Counted from the stretch's first letter, positions 8,368 to 17,542 are shown. The stretch: DNA of 64,000 nt from Neobacillus vireti (GCF_001026695.1 NZ_LDNB01000021.1:1-64000), one strand, 5' to 3'. Notes: a model not told the origin generated them from the sequence alone. Made by a program: numbers and translations.

Positions 8368-9444
8368 ATGAAGTTAGGTGCCCGCATCTTAAAAACGGGA
8401 ATAGCCATTGTTTTAGCCTTATACTTAAGTCAGTTGTTCCATTCGCCTTCACCAGTATTCGCTGCAATCGCAGCAATATTTGCGATTCAACCGACCATTT
8501 ATCGCTCTTATTTAACTATTGTTGAACAAATCCAAGGAAATATCATTGGTGCTTTGCTTGCTGTCATCCTGGTTCTTCTGTTGGGAAACCATTTTATCGT
8601 TATCGGCTTAGCCGCAATCATTGTGATTATTATTAATCTTAAACTCAAACTAGAGAACACAATCGGACTCTCACTTGTAACATTAATCTCTATTATGGAA
8701 ACACAAAGCGGAAGCTTTATTCAATTCGCCGGGATTCGCTTCTCCACTATTATGATCGGGGTATTTTCAGCATTTATCGTCAATCTCGTCTTTATCCCGC
8801 CAAAATATGAAAATAAGCTTTATTTTAAAATCGTTGGCACTACTGAGGAAATTATTAAGTGGATCCGCTTAAGTACACGCCATGATTACGATCACCAGCT
8901 TCTCAAAACTGATATAAAGAAGTTAAAAGAAGAAATCCAGACGATGGACCAGTTTTATAAGATGTACAAGGAAGAACGAGGTTATTTTTCTAAAAAGAAT
9001 CTTGAAAAATCGAGAAAGCTTGTAATTTACCGACAATTGAACTTAACGGCAAAAAAAGCACTTGATACATTAAAAAGACTGCATCGGTTTGAAAATGAAC
9101 TGCTTCACCTTCCGGAAGATTTCAAGCAATCTATCCAGGAACAGGTTGATAGCCTTATTTATCATCATGAACAGGTTCTGCTCAGATTCATTGGGAAAAT
9201 TCCAACGCCGCCTCCCTATCATGAGGAGAATGTTTACTTAAACAAAAAGGAGTTATTCGACTACTTTTTCACACATCAAAGTGAATCTGCCGACCATAAT
9301 AATCCGCATCTTTTTCATACAATGCAGATTATCGCCTCGGTTATTGATTATGCTGAACAAGTCGAACATCTCGATACATTGATTACCAGCTTTCATTCCT
9401 ATCACAAAAATGAAGTATCGATTGAAGAAGAAAGCCAAGAATAA
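8368..9444 (+). CDS. ygaE: YgaE-like aromatic acid exporter family membrane protein
   Basis: A 358-residue protein of the aromatic acid exporter (ArAE/FUSC-like, former DUF939) family. About four to five hydrophobic helices occupy residues 1-145; the rest is a charged, helical cytoplasmic domain. Substrate unknown; export is inferred from the family. An in-frame upstream ATG would add 31 residues, but the start at 8368 (MKLGARILKTG) matches family starts and has AAAGGA upstream. It lies between gsaB and the convergent ygaD, as in B. subtilis. Confidence 0.8.
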   Translation: MKLGARILKTGIAIVLALYLSQLFHSPSPVFAAIAAIFAIQPTIYRSYLTIVEQIQGNIIGALLAVILVLLLGNHFIVIGLAAIIVIIINLKLKLENTIGLSLVTLISIMETQSGSFIQFAGIRFSTIMIGVFSAFIVNLVFIPPKYENKLYFKIVGTTEEIIKWIRLSTRHDYDHQLLKTDIKKLKEEIQTMDQFYKMYKEERGYFSKKNLEKSRKLVIYRQLNLTAKKALDTLKRLHRFENELLHLPEDFKQSIQEQVDSLIYHHEQVLLRFIGKIPTPPPYHEENVYLNKKELFDYFFTHQSESADHNNPHLFHTMQIIASVIDYAEQVEHLDTLITSFHSYHKNEVSIEEESQE

Positions 9445-9445
9445 G

Positions 9446-9480
9446 AAAACCGAAGCAGCGATTACTCTGCCTCGGTTTTT
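9446..9480. terminator. Bidirectional terminator between ygaE and ygaD
   Basis: An inverted repeat with arms AAAACCGAAGCAG and CTGCCTCGGTTTT lies between convergent genes. T-runs are present on both strands, and the repeat overlaps the last codons of ygaD. Confidence 0.8.
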
Positions 9481-11228
9481 GTTTGTTCAAGCTGCTGGAC
9501 TTGAAATAATTTATAATAATTTCCTTTTTTGGTCATTAGTTCGTCATGTGTTCCCACTTCTACAATTTGTCCATGCTCGATTAGGACAATTCGGTTGGCA
9601 TGTGTTATGGTCGATAAGCGGTGGGCCACAATAAAAGTGGTCCGGTCTTTCGCCAACTCCTCAAGTGATTCCTGAATCGAATGTTCACTTTCTAAATCGA
9701 GTGCCGATGTCGCCTCGTCAAGTATTAAGATCGGTGGATTTTTCAAGAATACGCGGGCAATCGCGACGCGTTGTTTTTGTCCCCCAGAAAGCTTGACTCC
9801 TCTTTCGCCAACCTTAGTGTTGTACCCGTCTGACAGATTTAAGATAAACTCATGGGCATTCGCCGCTTTAGCCGCCCGATAAACTTCCTCATCAGGTGCC
9901 CCTGGCTTGCCTAATAAAATATTGTCCCTAACCGATTCACTAAATAAAATATTATCCTGAAAAACAACACCAATTTTGTCGCGTAGTGTTTGAACCTTAA
10001 ATTGTCGGATATCTACACCGTCTAATGTAATTCTTCCCTTTGTCACGTCGTAAAAACGGGGAATTAGACTGACTAGCGTTGATTTTCCGCCGCCACTCAT
10101 TCCTACAAGTGCAATTGTTTCTCCCTTTTTCACATCTAACTGAATGTCCTTTAACACCATTTCCTCATTTTTGTCGTAGGAAAAAGAAACATTTTCAAAA
10201 GAGATATCTCCCTTAACATTACTGCAAACTCTTGCCTTCGGGTCATCAACGATATCATACTTCTCATCCAAAAATTCAAACACCCGGTCCATTGATGCAA
10301 AGGATTGAGTAATGGTTGTTGATGAATTGATCAACCTTCTGAGTGGATTATAAAGCTTGTCAATATAGGCAAAAAACGCAACCATTGTCCCCAGTGACAG
10401 CTGATGCTGGATGACCAAATAGCCGGAATAGCCAATAACGAGTAATGGAGCAATATCCGTTATCGTATTAACCACTGAAAAGGACTTCGCATTCCAGCTT
10501 GTATGCTGCAATGCCTTTTCTAAAAAGTTTCTATTTTGCTTATCAAATTGACCCTGTTCATATTCTTCAATGGCAAAGGACTTTATTACCGGCATCCCCT
10601 GCACGCGCTCATGTAAATAGCTTTGAACTTCTGCCAGGGCCTGCGAACGCGATCGAGTCAGCTTGCGTAAATTCCCAAAAAAGTAACGCACTGAAAAGGC
10701 GTAAAGTGGGAACAGCAGAATCGATACTAACGTTAATTTAGCATTCATTGAAAACATTAGGATAATGGCAAGGATGATGGTCGCAATATCAAGCCAGAGA
10801 TTCATTAATCCGGAAATAACAAATGTTTTTGTTTGCTCTACATCATTAATCACACGTGAGATTATCTCACCTGCGCGGGTATTTGAATAATATTTGAAGC
10901 TCAACTTTTGAATATGCGAAAAACACGTATCACGAATATCATAGAGGATTTTACTAGATGTCCATTGGGCGAAATACTGGCGGTAATATTCTATAGGCGG
11001 TCTTAGGAAGACAAACACAACTAGCATCACACCCATAATAAGCATTAGTTTATTAATTTTCTCGTCATGAGATAAAGCATGGTTTCCGACAATGTTATCA
11101 ACCACGTATTTAATCAACAATGGAATGATGAGCGGAATGGAAAATTTAATTACTCCAATGATGACCGTTCCAATAATCTGCAGACGATACGGTTTAACAA
11201 ATTGAAGGTATCTGCGAATGCTGCTCAC
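9462..11228 (-). CDS. ygaD: YgaD-like ABC exporter, fused membrane and ATPase half-transporter
   Basis: A 588-residue type IV ABC exporter. Six transmembrane helices fill residues 1-310; the ATPase domain has Walker A GMSGGGKST (about 373-381), signature LSGGQKQR, Walker B ILILDEATSALD and switch VAHRLST. It should work as a homodimer, like BmrA or LmrA, exporting lipophilic compounds or lipids; the substrate is not known. It begins at GTG with a G-rich site upstream. Synteny with B. subtilis ygaD is complete on both sides. Confidence 0.9.
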   Translation of the reverse strand: MSSIRRYLQFVKPYRLQIIGTVIIGVIKFSIPLIIPLLIKYVVDNIVGNHALSHDEKINKLMLIMGVMLVVFVFLRPPIEYYRQYFAQWTSSKILYDIRDTCFSHIQKLSFKYYSNTRAGEIISRVINDVEQTKTFVISGLMNLWLDIATIILAIILMFSMNAKLTLVSILLFPLYAFSVRYFFGNLRKLTRSRSQALAEVQSYLHERVQGMPVIKSFAIEEYEQGQFDKQNRNFLEKALQHTSWNAKSFSVVNTITDIAPLLVIGYSGYLVIQHQLSLGTMVAFFAYIDKLYNPLRRLINSSTTITQSFASMDRVFEFLDEKYDIVDDPKARVCSNVKGDISFENVSFSYDKNEEMVLKDIQLDVKKGETIALVGMSGGGKSTLVSLIPRFYDVTKGRITLDGVDIRQFKVQTLRDKIGVVFQDNILFSESVRDNILLGKPGAPDEEVYRAAKAANAHEFILNLSDGYNTKVGERGVKLSGGQKQRVAIARVFLKNPPILILDEATSALDLESEHSIQESLEELAKDRTTFIVAHRLSTITHANRIVLIEHGQIVEVGTHDELMTKKGNYYKLFQVQQLEQTKTEAE

Positions 11229-11251
11229 CGTTAAAGCCCCCCTCTCTTCAT

Positions 11252-11283
11252 AACAAAACCTGTTGATATCCTAATCAACAGGT
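11252..11283 (-). terminator. Terminator downstream of ntdP
   Basis: A ten-base perfect stem (ACCTGTTGAT / ATCAACAGGT) with a six-base loop lies between ntdP and ygaD on the minus strand and is followed by TTTTGTT. Confidence 0.7.
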
Positions 11284-11292
11284 GTTTAGCTT

Positions 11293-11823
11293 CTAACGTC
11301 TATATGTTAGATAACGTTCATACCAAATATCAATAAAATCTGGTGCAAACGGGCCTTTCCGCTGCCGAATCCATTGAATCAGTTTTTCAACATTCCGCTT
11401 TAGAATTTGATCAATTGCTTCTGGATAGTTCATTTCACGGCGATGCCGTTCATACTCATCTTCGTCTAGTAAATTAAAAGTCATATCAGGGTACACCTTA
11501 ATATCAAGGTCATAATCAATATACTTTAGTGCTTCACCATCAAAAATGAATGGTGAACTGATATTACAGTAATAATAAATGCCGTCCTCTCGGATCATCC
11601 CAATGACATTGAACCAGTATTGTGAGTGGAAGTAACAAATGGCTGGTTCCCTTGTAATCCACGTTCTCCCATCTGATTCAGTTACCAAGGTGCGATCGTT
11701 CCCGCCAATCACTAAATGCTGCGACCCTTTTAAAACGGTTGTTTCTTCCCAGACGCGATGGATGTGCCCATTGTGCTTATAGCTATGTATTTGCATTGGT
11801 TCACCTTCTATGGGTACGCCCAT
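11293..11823 (-). CDS. ntdP: Nucleoside tri- and diphosphatase NtdP (YgaC, DUF402)
   Basis: A 176-residue cytoplasmic protein of the DUF402/FomD-like fold. The conserved core (RTWITREPAICYFH, DYDLDIKVYPD, LLDEDEYE) carries the acidic residues that bind Mg2+ in this family; staphylococcal and B. subtilis relatives hydrolyse nucleoside tri- and diphosphates. The start at 11823 (MGVPIEGE) agrees with B. subtilis YgaC and has AGGTAGGGGAG upstream; a six-residue longer form is possible but unlikely. It lies next to ygaD as in B. subtilis. Confidence 0.88.
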   Translation of the reverse strand: MGVPIEGEPMQIHSYKHNGHIHRVWEETTVLKGSQHLVIGGNDRTLVTESDGRTWITREPAICYFHSQYWFNVIGMIREDGIYYYCNISSPFIFDGEALKYIDYDLDIKVYPDMTFNLLDEDEYERHRREMNYPEAIDQILKRNVEKLIQWIRQRKGPFAPDFIDIWYERYLTYRR

Positions 11824-11951
11824 GTTCTCCCCTACCTTCATTCCTGAACGCTTTGTAACCTATTCTAAAAATTTTTTAAGTAAATATCGACAAAAGGCAA
11901 CAAAGAAAATTCCTATTTTCTATTATTATAACGGTTGAGAACAGAATTTAA

Positions 11952-11980
11952 AACAAAAGAGCCATAAATCCATGGCTCTT
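11952..11980 (-). terminator. Terminator downstream of ygaB
   Basis: On the minus strand GAGCCAT and ATGGCTC form a hairpin followed by TTTTGTTTT, located about 80 bases after the ygaB stop. Confidence 0.7.
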
Positions 11981-12055
11981 TGTAAAAATTTGCGAATTTT
12001 TTTCTGTGGGAAAGGGGGCGAAGCGCCGTAAAAGCAATTCAGCCAATGTTAGTTT

Positions 12056-12313
12056 TTACAAGGAATGTGTTAAGTTTGTCTCGCGATATGAATTAATTAC
12101 ATCTTCTGTCTGCTTTTCAAAAATTAGCTGAATTTCTTTCAATTCCTTTTTCATCTGCTGAATGTCCTTCTGAACACTTTCAAGATTTGTGGCGTTCTGA
12201 AGAATCTGAAGCTCATCTTCAATTTGTTGACAGCGCTCAAGCTCAGCCTGAAGGTAAAGCAGTTTTTCCATCGTCACCATTTGTTCGGAAACTAATCGAT
12301 TAAAATGATTCAT
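12056..12313 (-). CDS. ygaB: YgaB-like small coiled-coil protein
   Basis: An 85-residue charged protein that is almost wholly helical with heptad-like spacing (residues 15-75), consistent with a coiled coil. Function unknown. I assign it to YgaB from its position between ntdP and sspE and its size. The ATG at 12313 has AAGGCGG eight bases ahead; a GTG three codons earlier sits too close to the site to be used. Confidence 0.7.
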   Translation of the reverse strand: MNHFNRLVSEQMVTMEKLLYLQAELERCQQIEDELQILQNATNLESVQKDIQQMKKELKEIQLIFEKQTEDVINSYRETNLTHSL

Positions 12314-12410
12314 TTCCCTCACCGCCTTATATTTTCGTACTCATTATGTATTCTTTAACAAACAGTATTCTCCTTTGACTACTTCTGTAGACATAGAGGA
12401 AGTTTTGTCG

Positions 12411-12452
12411 AAAAAGAAGGCACTCTTTTCGGAAAAGAGCGCCTTCTTTTTA
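12411..12452 (-). terminator. sspE terminator
   Basis: A long near-perfect hairpin (GAAGGCGCTCTTTTC pairing with GAAAAGAGTGCCTTC) followed on the minus strand by TTTTTCG. It sits just downstream of the sspE stop. Confidence 0.8.
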
Positions 12453-12461
12453 AGTATTTTT

Positions 12462-12686
12462 TTATTGTTGGCCAAATTGACCTGCATTTTGGTTTTTCTT
12501 AGCTTCTGCAGCTTGGTTTTGCTGTCTTACTTCTTGCGCATTTGTTTCGCTTCCAAACTCAGTTCCAAATTGGCCTTGTGCACCGGCTGCGCCAGCACCG
12601 CCAGCAGATTGGGCGTTTTGTTGTCTTACTTCCTGGATGTTTGTTCCAGCTGAAGTTTTGTTTGGCTGTTGATTGAATTTTGCCAT
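12462..12686 (-). CDS. sspE: Gamma-type small acid-soluble spore protein
   Basis: A 74-residue Gln/Asn/Ala-rich protein with two copies of the gamma-SASP repeat (TNIQEVRQQNAQ and TNAQEVRQQNQA) and the germination protease site region TEFGSETN between them. Gamma-SASP does not coat DNA; it is an amino-acid store degraded at germination, made in the forespore under sigma-G. The start MAKFNQQPNK follows GGAGGTG by six bases; an upstream GTG is less likely. I could not mark a convincing sigma-G promoter. It flanks fabL as in B. subtilis. Confidence 0.93.
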   Translation of the reverse strand: MAKFNQQPNKTSAGTNIQEVRQQNAQSAGGAGAAGAQGQFGTEFGSETNAQEVRQQNQAAEAKKNQNAGQFGQQ

Positions 12687-12760
12687 TGTAATCACCTCCA
12701 CGTGATTAATTTATCCATGGGAGGTGAAGATTATCCAAAATAATTTATATAAAAAAATAA

Positions 12761-13510
12761 CTATACGAGTAATGAAATTCCCCCGTCAATTATAATCGTT
12801 TGCCCCCTGATCATACTTGATTCCTCGGACAGAAGGAACATAACGCAATTGACCATATCGTCAATTTCAACCATTCTGCCAGCAGGTGTTTTTTCTTTTG
12901 CTTCCTGAAGGAGTTCTTCTCGGTTAGGAAAATGCTTCAATGCCTCCGTATCGACAGCTCCACCAGAAACCGCATTAACCACAATATTTTTCGGTGCTAA
13001 TTCGACCGCCAAATATCTCGTTAAAGCCTCAAGTGCCGCTTTGGATACACCTACTACAGTGTAGTTTTCCAAATAGCGGATGGAGCCAAGTGAACAGATG
13101 CTGACAATTTTTCCGCCGCCATTTTTCTCCATTAGTTTGGCTGCTTCCTGTGCGCAGAACAATAGAGCTTTACTATTGATATTTAAGGTCCAATCCCAGT
13201 GTGATTCCTCAAGTTCCATGACAGGACGCTGCACCCCGGAGGCTGCATTATTGACAAATACGTCTAAACGGCCAAATTCTTGATCGATTTGAGCAAACAT
13301 ATCTTTAATTTTGTCTACATCACCAACATTGGCTTTGATGATGAATGCTTTTCTACCCAATGCTTCAACTTGTTCAGCTGTTTCAAGAGCACCTTTTTTA
13401 CTTCTTGCATAATTAATTACAATATCATATCCTGCTTGGGCTAACCGAAGTGCAGTTGCTTTCCCGATTCCCCGGCTGCTGCCAGTTATAAGTGCTACCT
13501 TTTGAGTCAT
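12761..13510 (-). CDS. fabL: Enoyl-[acyl-carrier-protein] reductase (NADPH) FabL
   Basis: A 249-residue short-chain dehydrogenase that reduces trans-2-enoyl-ACP in the last step of fatty-acid elongation. The NADPH-binding GSSRGIG (residues 10-16), NNAASG, and the Tyr150-x6-Lys157 pair (YTVVGVSK) are present; Y-x6-K rather than Y-x3-K marks enoyl-ACP reductases of the FabI/FabL kind. The position next to sspE and yfhS matches B. subtilis ygaA (fabL). It is transcribed divergently from yfhS. Confidence 0.92.
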   Translation of the reverse strand: MTQKVALITGSSRGIGKATALRLAQAGYDIVINYARSKKGALETAEQVEALGRKAFIIKANVGDVDKIKDMFAQIDQEFGRLDVFVNNAASGVQRPVMELEESHWDWTLNINSKALLFCAQEAAKLMEKNGGGKIVSICSLGSIRYLENYTVVGVSKAALEALTRYLAVELAPKNIVVNAVSGGAVDTEALKHFPNREELLQEAKEKTPAGRMVEIDDMVNCVMFLLSEESSMIRGQTIIIDGGISLLV

Positions 13511-13625
13511 TTTTCATATTCCCTTCTACTATCAATTATTTATCCATTTTAGCCTTTTCATGAATAGAAGACAATTATTAAACAAAAAACTAAGGCAAAA
13601 TAACCAATTGAAAGGAAGTAGTAAC

Positions 13626-13811
13626 ATGTATGCGGGACGAGATATGACTGAGCTTTCGATGATGGCAAAATCAGACTGGGAACCAAGTGAGCTTGCTTTT
13701 TTTCATCATTCCTTACAGCAAATAGCACCATATTTAAATAGTGAAGGACAGACAATCCATCGGGAAATCATTAAAGAAATTGAAAATCGCGGAGGTCTTC
13801 AAGCGACATAA
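13626..13811 (+). CDS. yfhS: YfhS-like small protein of unknown function
   Basis: A 61-residue soluble protein with a conserved N-terminal DMTELSMM and a helical C-terminus (SLQQIAPYLNSEG...IIKEIE). Function unknown. An upstream in-frame ATG at 13560 has no ribosome site, whereas the ATG at 13626 follows AAAGGAAG by seven bases. Assignment to YfhS rests on its place between fabL and mutY. Confidence 0.7.
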   Translation: MYAGRDMTELSMMAKSDWEPSELAFFHHSLQQIAPYLNSEGQTIHREIIKEIENRGGLQAT

Positions 13812-13848
13812 AAGAAATGAACGCCGTTTAAACGGCGTTCATTTCTTT
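13811..13848. terminator. Perfect 38-base palindromic terminator (yfhS/mutY)
   Basis: A perfect palindrome with arms of 19 bases (AAAGAAATGAACGCCGTTT and its complement) lies between the convergent yfhS and mutY. It covers the mutY stop codon and has A/T tracts at both ends, so it should work in both directions. Confidence 0.85.
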
Positions 13849-14939
13849 ATATGCTCTAGGTAAAGTTTAAGCATTTTTTGAGCGGATACGGGAAAAGCAA
13901 ATTTCTCCATTTCCTCAAAAGAGACAAGCTTCCACTCCTCGTTCTCTTGAAACCCAGAATGTATTTTGCCAGTATATACGTTTAGATTCCAAACGAGGTG
14001 GGAAAATACATGTTCAATCTGACCAATAATTTTCTTTAGGTCAATTTCTAAAGTAAGGTTTTGTTTAAACAAATCGACGACCTGTTCCCGTTCATTTTGC
14101 AATGAATGATGGAGCTCAACATTTGGAAACTCCCATAAGTTTGCAAGCAATCCGCTTGCAGGACGTTTATGAATTAACATTTTTCCGTTGTCATCTAACA
14201 GGATTGCTGCGGCAAGCTGGACATCCCGCGTTTTTGTTTTTTTCGTTTTAATCGGCAGTTCATTTTGTACTCCTTCGAAAAAAGCATGACAATGGTCGCG
14301 GACTGGACATAATAAACAGGAAGGAGAAGTTGGTGTACAGATTAATGCCCCTAATTCCATTAATGCCTGGTTAAATGAAGATGGATCTTCGTGCGAAATT
14401 AACGTCCGGACTGCTTTTTCGAATACTTTTCGGGATGATGGTTTGGCAATATCATCCCAAATGGAAAGGACCCGTGATATAACCCGCATCACATTCCCAT
14501 CGACAGCTGGCTCTGGAATACCGTAAGCAATACTTAATATCGCACCAGCTGTGTAGGGACCGACACCTTTAAGGGAAGAAATTTCTTCAGGAGTGTTTGG
14601 TACTTCTCCATTATATTTCTCTTGCACCTCTTTAACCGCTGATTGCAAGTTTCTTACCCTTGAATAATAACCAAGACCTTCCCAAGCTTTAAGTACTTTA
14701 TCTTCTTCGGCTTCTGCCAGGTCTTCAATGGTTGGAAACCATTCAATAAAGCGATTAAAATAGGGGATAACCGTATCTACCCTTGTTTGCTGAAGCATAA
14801 TTTCTGACACCCAAACCTTGTACGGGTCCTGGTCTTTCCGCCAGGGCAGGTCGCGCTGCTCATTTTTAAACCAGGTAATTAAATCATTTTGAAAAGCAAT
14901 TATATTGATTTTTTCAAGATTTTTCTGTTCAATTAACAT
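13839..14939 (-). CDS. mutY: A/G-specific adenine glycosylase MutY
   Basis: A 366-residue base-excision repair enzyme that removes adenine mispaired with 8-oxoguanine. The catalytic Glu46 lies in SEIMLQQTRV, the helix-hairpin-helix is LKGVGPYTAGAI, and the catalytic Asp is in AVDGNVMRV. The 4Fe-4S ligands follow C-x6-C-x2-C-x5-C (CTPTSPSCLLCPVRDHC). A NUDIX-like 8-oxoG recognition domain fills the C-terminal 130 residues. Length is normal, and it corresponds to B. subtilis yfhQ. Confidence 0.95.
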   Translation of the reverse strand: MLIEQKNLEKINIIAFQNDLITWFKNEQRDLPWRKDQDPYKVWVSEIMLQQTRVDTVIPYFNRFIEWFPTIEDLAEAEEDKVLKAWEGLGYYSRVRNLQSAVKEVQEKYNGEVPNTPEEISSLKGVGPYTAGAILSIAYGIPEPAVDGNVMRVISRVLSIWDDIAKPSSRKVFEKAVRTLISHEDPSSFNQALMELGALICTPTSPSCLLCPVRDHCHAFFEGVQNELPIKTKKTKTRDVQLAAAILLDDNGKMLIHKRPASGLLANLWEFPNVELHHSLQNEREQVVDLFKQNLTLEIDLKKIIGQIEHVFSHLVWNLNVYTGKIHSGFQENEEWKLVSFEEMEKFAFPVSAQKMLKLYLEHIKK

Positions 14940-15110
14940 AACTTTTGTGCCTCCAAGTTGTTAAACACTACGGTAAAAGGGAATATAATAAGAAAAGTAA
15001 GCGCCGGTTTACCGGGCATGGACTGCTTTTTTCAAGTAAAAAGACATTTTGTTCTACGATAAGCCAAATTCTATCTTTTGACAAGACCATATTAAAGGAG
15101 GCTTTTCCTT

Positions 15111-16091
15111 TTGGATACTGGAACTCATGTTGTTATGGGCATTGCTCTTGGCGGTCTGGCTACGCTTGACCCGTCCGTCGCCAGCAGCCATGCTACTACA
15201 GCCAGTGTATTAATTGCAACCATCGCCGGCTCGCAAATACCAGATATTGACACAGTTTTAAAACTGAGAAATAATGCTATCTACATTCGTAATCATCGTG
15301 GTGTAACACACTCAATTCCTGCAGTTCTTTTATGGCCGATTGCCCTTTTGGCGGTCATTTACCCGTTTTTCCCAGATGCCAATTTACTACATTTATGGGC
15401 TTGGACATTTGCTGCCGTGTTTATCCATGTATTTGTTGATATTTTTAATGCATACGGTACGCAAGCCCTAAGACCTTTTTCAAACAAATGGGTTGCACTA
15501 GGCATCATTAATACATTTGATCCGTTTATTTTTGGATTTCATGTTGTTGGAATTTTCATTTGGGTTTTAGGGGCAGATCCAGGGGTTACCTTTTTGCTGA
15601 TGTATGCCGTTATCGTCGGCTATTATTTCCTACGATACCTGGCGAAGAAAAGAGTATTAGATGAAGTAAGGACAATTATACCTGATGCAACGGATATTAT
15701 TATTGCCCCGACAATGAAGTTTCATAAATGGCGAATTGCTGCCATGAATCGCGAGCAATTTTTTGTTGGAATGGCACTTAAGAATAAAGTTGAGATATTA
15801 GACCGATTTCAACGTATACCAGTACCCAAAACACCTGTAATTGAAGCGGCAAAAAAGGATAAAAACCTGTCCGCTTTTCTATCGTTTTCTCCTGTTTATC
15901 GCTGGGAAGTTGATGAATACACTGATTTTTATGAAGTCCGTTTTATTGACCTGCGCTACCGGAGCAATGGTCACTATCCCTTCGTGGCCGTCGTCCAGCT
16001 AGACCGCGAATTAAAGCCAATCAGCTCCTACACAGGCTGGGTGTTTAGTGAAAAGAAATTGCGGAAGAAACTTAGTATTATTCCTAGCTAA
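15111..16091 (+). CDS. yfhP: YfhP-like membrane-bound metal-dependent hydrolase family protein
   Basis: A 326-residue protein of the DUF457/YdjM metal-dependent hydrolase family. Putative metal ligands are His6 in GTHVVMG, the IPDID motif, the NHRGVTHS motif and HVFVDIFNAYG; four to five transmembrane helices span residues 30-190, and the C-terminus is soluble. The substrate is unknown. Translation starts at TTG with AAAGGAGG nine bases upstream; the residues that follow fit family N-termini. It is divergent from mutY, as in B. subtilis. Confidence 0.85.
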   Translation: MDTGTHVVMGIALGGLATLDPSVASSHATTASVLIATIAGSQIPDIDTVLKLRNNAIYIRNHRGVTHSIPAVLLWPIALLAVIYPFFPDANLLHLWAWTFAAVFIHVFVDIFNAYGTQALRPFSNKWVALGIINTFDPFIFGFHVVGIFIWVLGADPGVTFLLMYAVIVGYYFLRYLAKKRVLDEVRTIIPDATDIIIAPTMKFHKWRIAAMNREQFFVGMALKNKVEILDRFQRIPVPKTPVIEAAKKDKNLSAFLSFSPVYRWEVDEYTDFYEVRFIDLRYRSNGHYPFVAVVQLDRELKPISSYTGWVFSEKKLRKKLSIIPS

Positions 16092-16124
16092 AAAGCAGTG
16101 ACACTTTAGTCACTCGCCTTTTTC
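16091..16124 (+). terminator. yfhP terminator
   Basis: A short stem AGTGAC/GTCACT with loop ACTTTA, followed by CGCCTTTTT, directly after the yfhP stop. Confidence 0.65.
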
Positions 16125-16237
16125 CAGTATCTAATAACATAATTGAGCGTAAAAGCACAGATACTATTGTTACGTGGTAAGCATTGAGAATGCTTTGCTT
16201 TTCACGTGTTTCTCATTTCCGATAATGGAGGTACAGC

Positions 16238-16414
16238 ATGAGAAATAAAGCAAAGAATTTCCCAAATCAAAATAATAACAAGTTTGAGGGAGAGCCAAGA
16301 GCGAAAGCAGAGTATGCCTCCACAAGGGCAGATGGCACTATCAATACACATCCGCAAGAACGGATGCGTGCCTCAGGCGAGCGCGATGATGAATCGCCGC
16401 AAGTTTATAAATAG
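16238..16414 (+). CDS. sspK: Small acid-soluble spore protein K
   Basis: A 58-residue hydrophilic protein with the SspK pattern: NNKFEGEPRAKAEYASTRAD, then GTINTHPQERMRASGERDD. It is a minor spore-core protein of unknown function, normally sigma-G dependent. It is a few residues longer than the B. subtilis protein at the C-terminus. The ribosome site GGAGGT is five bases before the ATG. A partial inverted repeat (AAGCATT-GAG-AATGCTT at 16179-16195) lies in its leader. Confidence 0.9.
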   Translation: MRNKAKNFPNQNNNKFEGEPRAKAEYASTRADGTINTHPQERMRASGERDDESPQVYK

Positions 16415-16426
16415 GTGCAACATTAA

Positions 16427-16458
16427 GACAAACCAGAGAGCTATATCTCTGGTTTGTC
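16427..16458. terminator. Bidirectional terminator between sspK and yfhH
   Basis: A perfect 13-base stem (GACAAACCAGAGA / TCTCTGGTTTGTC) with a six-base loop lies between convergent genes and overlaps the yfhH stop. T-rich stretches on both sides are only moderate. Confidence 0.7.
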
Positions 16459-16780
16459 ATTTAAGCGATTTTAATAAAGAAATTGGTAATGCCTCTTCTT
16501 TCCCATCACCTTTAAGCCGATAGCCCCAGGCAAAAACACCGTTCATATAATCAATTTTAAAATAGTGGCCGGGGTCTCCTTCGATTTCATAAACTTCTCC
16601 CGGTTTAAATTGATCAGGGTTTATCATGTACGCTCGTGCCATCTGTACTTTTCTTTCAACAACCGCAAACTCATTGACCATTCCCATTTGCTCCGCTTTT
16701 CTTGCCTTTTCTTGAAGCATGGCAATTTCCTGTCTTAGTTCATATTCTGTCATTGCACTATAGCGTTTCTCCTGCTCCAT
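16457..16780 (-). CDS. yfhH: YfhH family protein (DUF1811)
   Basis: A 107-residue cytoplasmic protein: an N-terminal helical hairpin (MTEYELRQEIAMLQEKARKA, then ERKVQMARAYM) followed by a small beta domain (PGEVYEIEGDPGHYFKIDYMNGVFAWGYRL). Function unknown; the family is confined to Bacillales and named YfhH/DUF1811. The ATG at 16780 has GGAG eight bases upstream and gives the usual length; a five-residue longer start is less likely. Confidence 0.85.
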   Translation of the reverse strand: MEQEKRYSAMTEYELRQEIAMLQEKARKAEQMGMVNEFAVVERKVQMARAYMINPDQFKPGEVYEIEGDPGHYFKIDYMNGVFAWGYRLKGDGKEEALPISLLKSLK

Positions 16781-16870
16781 CTCATCCACTCCCATTTATC
16801 TTCTTTTTTTAGTATAGTTATTTTAATAGATTTAATAAAGAGTGAAAACTCAATTGAAGGAGAATAAACA

Positions 16871-17542
16871 ATGAAAACAATATTGATTACCGGAGCAGGA
16901 TCGGGTTTAGGAAAGGAATTAGCTCTGCTTTTTTCGAAAAATGGCTTTCACCTATTGCTGGCAGGGAGATCCATTGAAAAATTAGCCCATGCAAAACAAG
17001 AAATTGAAACGGCTGGAGGAATAGCAGACATCCTTCCGTTAGATATCAGAAACGTTGAAGGAGTAACTCAAATATTGAATGAAATTAGCAGTACATATGA
17101 AATTTTCGGATTGGTAAATAACGCGGGAATTGGTCATTTTGGTCGATTTGAGGAAATAGAGAACGCGCAAATTAGCGAGATGCTAGATACGAATGTGTTA
17201 GGAACCATCTTAATGACAAAGGCCATCCTTCCTCATTTACAAAAAACTGGCCAGGGACGAATTATGAATATTATTTCTACTGCTGGTTTACGTGGTAAAG
17301 TGAATGAAGCCGTATATGTTGCCAGCAAATTTGCCGTCAGGGGCTTTACCGAAAGTCTGCAAAAAGAATATGAAGGCAGTGGAATTAAATTTAATGCTGT
17401 TTATATGGGCGGCATGGACACCCCATTTTGGGACAACAGTGACCACATTAAAGATAAATCACGCCTCCGCTCAGCCAAAGAAATCGCAGAAATCATCATG
17501 GAAAAATTGGATCAAGATTCGATTATTATCGAAAACTCATGA
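16871..17542 (+). CDS. Short-chain dehydrogenase/reductase
   Basis: A 223-residue classical SDR. The cofactor loop is GAGSGLG (residues 8-14), followed by NNAG, the catalytic Ser (NIISTAG) and YVASK with Tyr-x3-Lys. The R33 after the second strand (AGRS) favours NADPH. The substrate is unknown, and the C-terminal substrate loop is short. The ribosome site is AAGGAGAA. The last three codons (Glu-Asn-Ser) are part of a terminator palindrome shared with recX. Confidence 0.85.
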   Translation: MKTILITGAGSGLGKELALLFSKNGFHLLLAGRSIEKLAHAKQEIETAGGIADILPLDIRNVEGVTQILNEISSTYEIFGLVNNAGIGHFGRFEEIENAQISEMLDTNVLGTILMTKAILPHLQKTGQGRIMNIISTAGLRGKVNEAVYVASKFAVRGFTESLQKEYEGSGIKFNAVYMGGMDTPFWDNSDHIKDKSRLRSAKEIAEIIMEKLDQDSIIIENS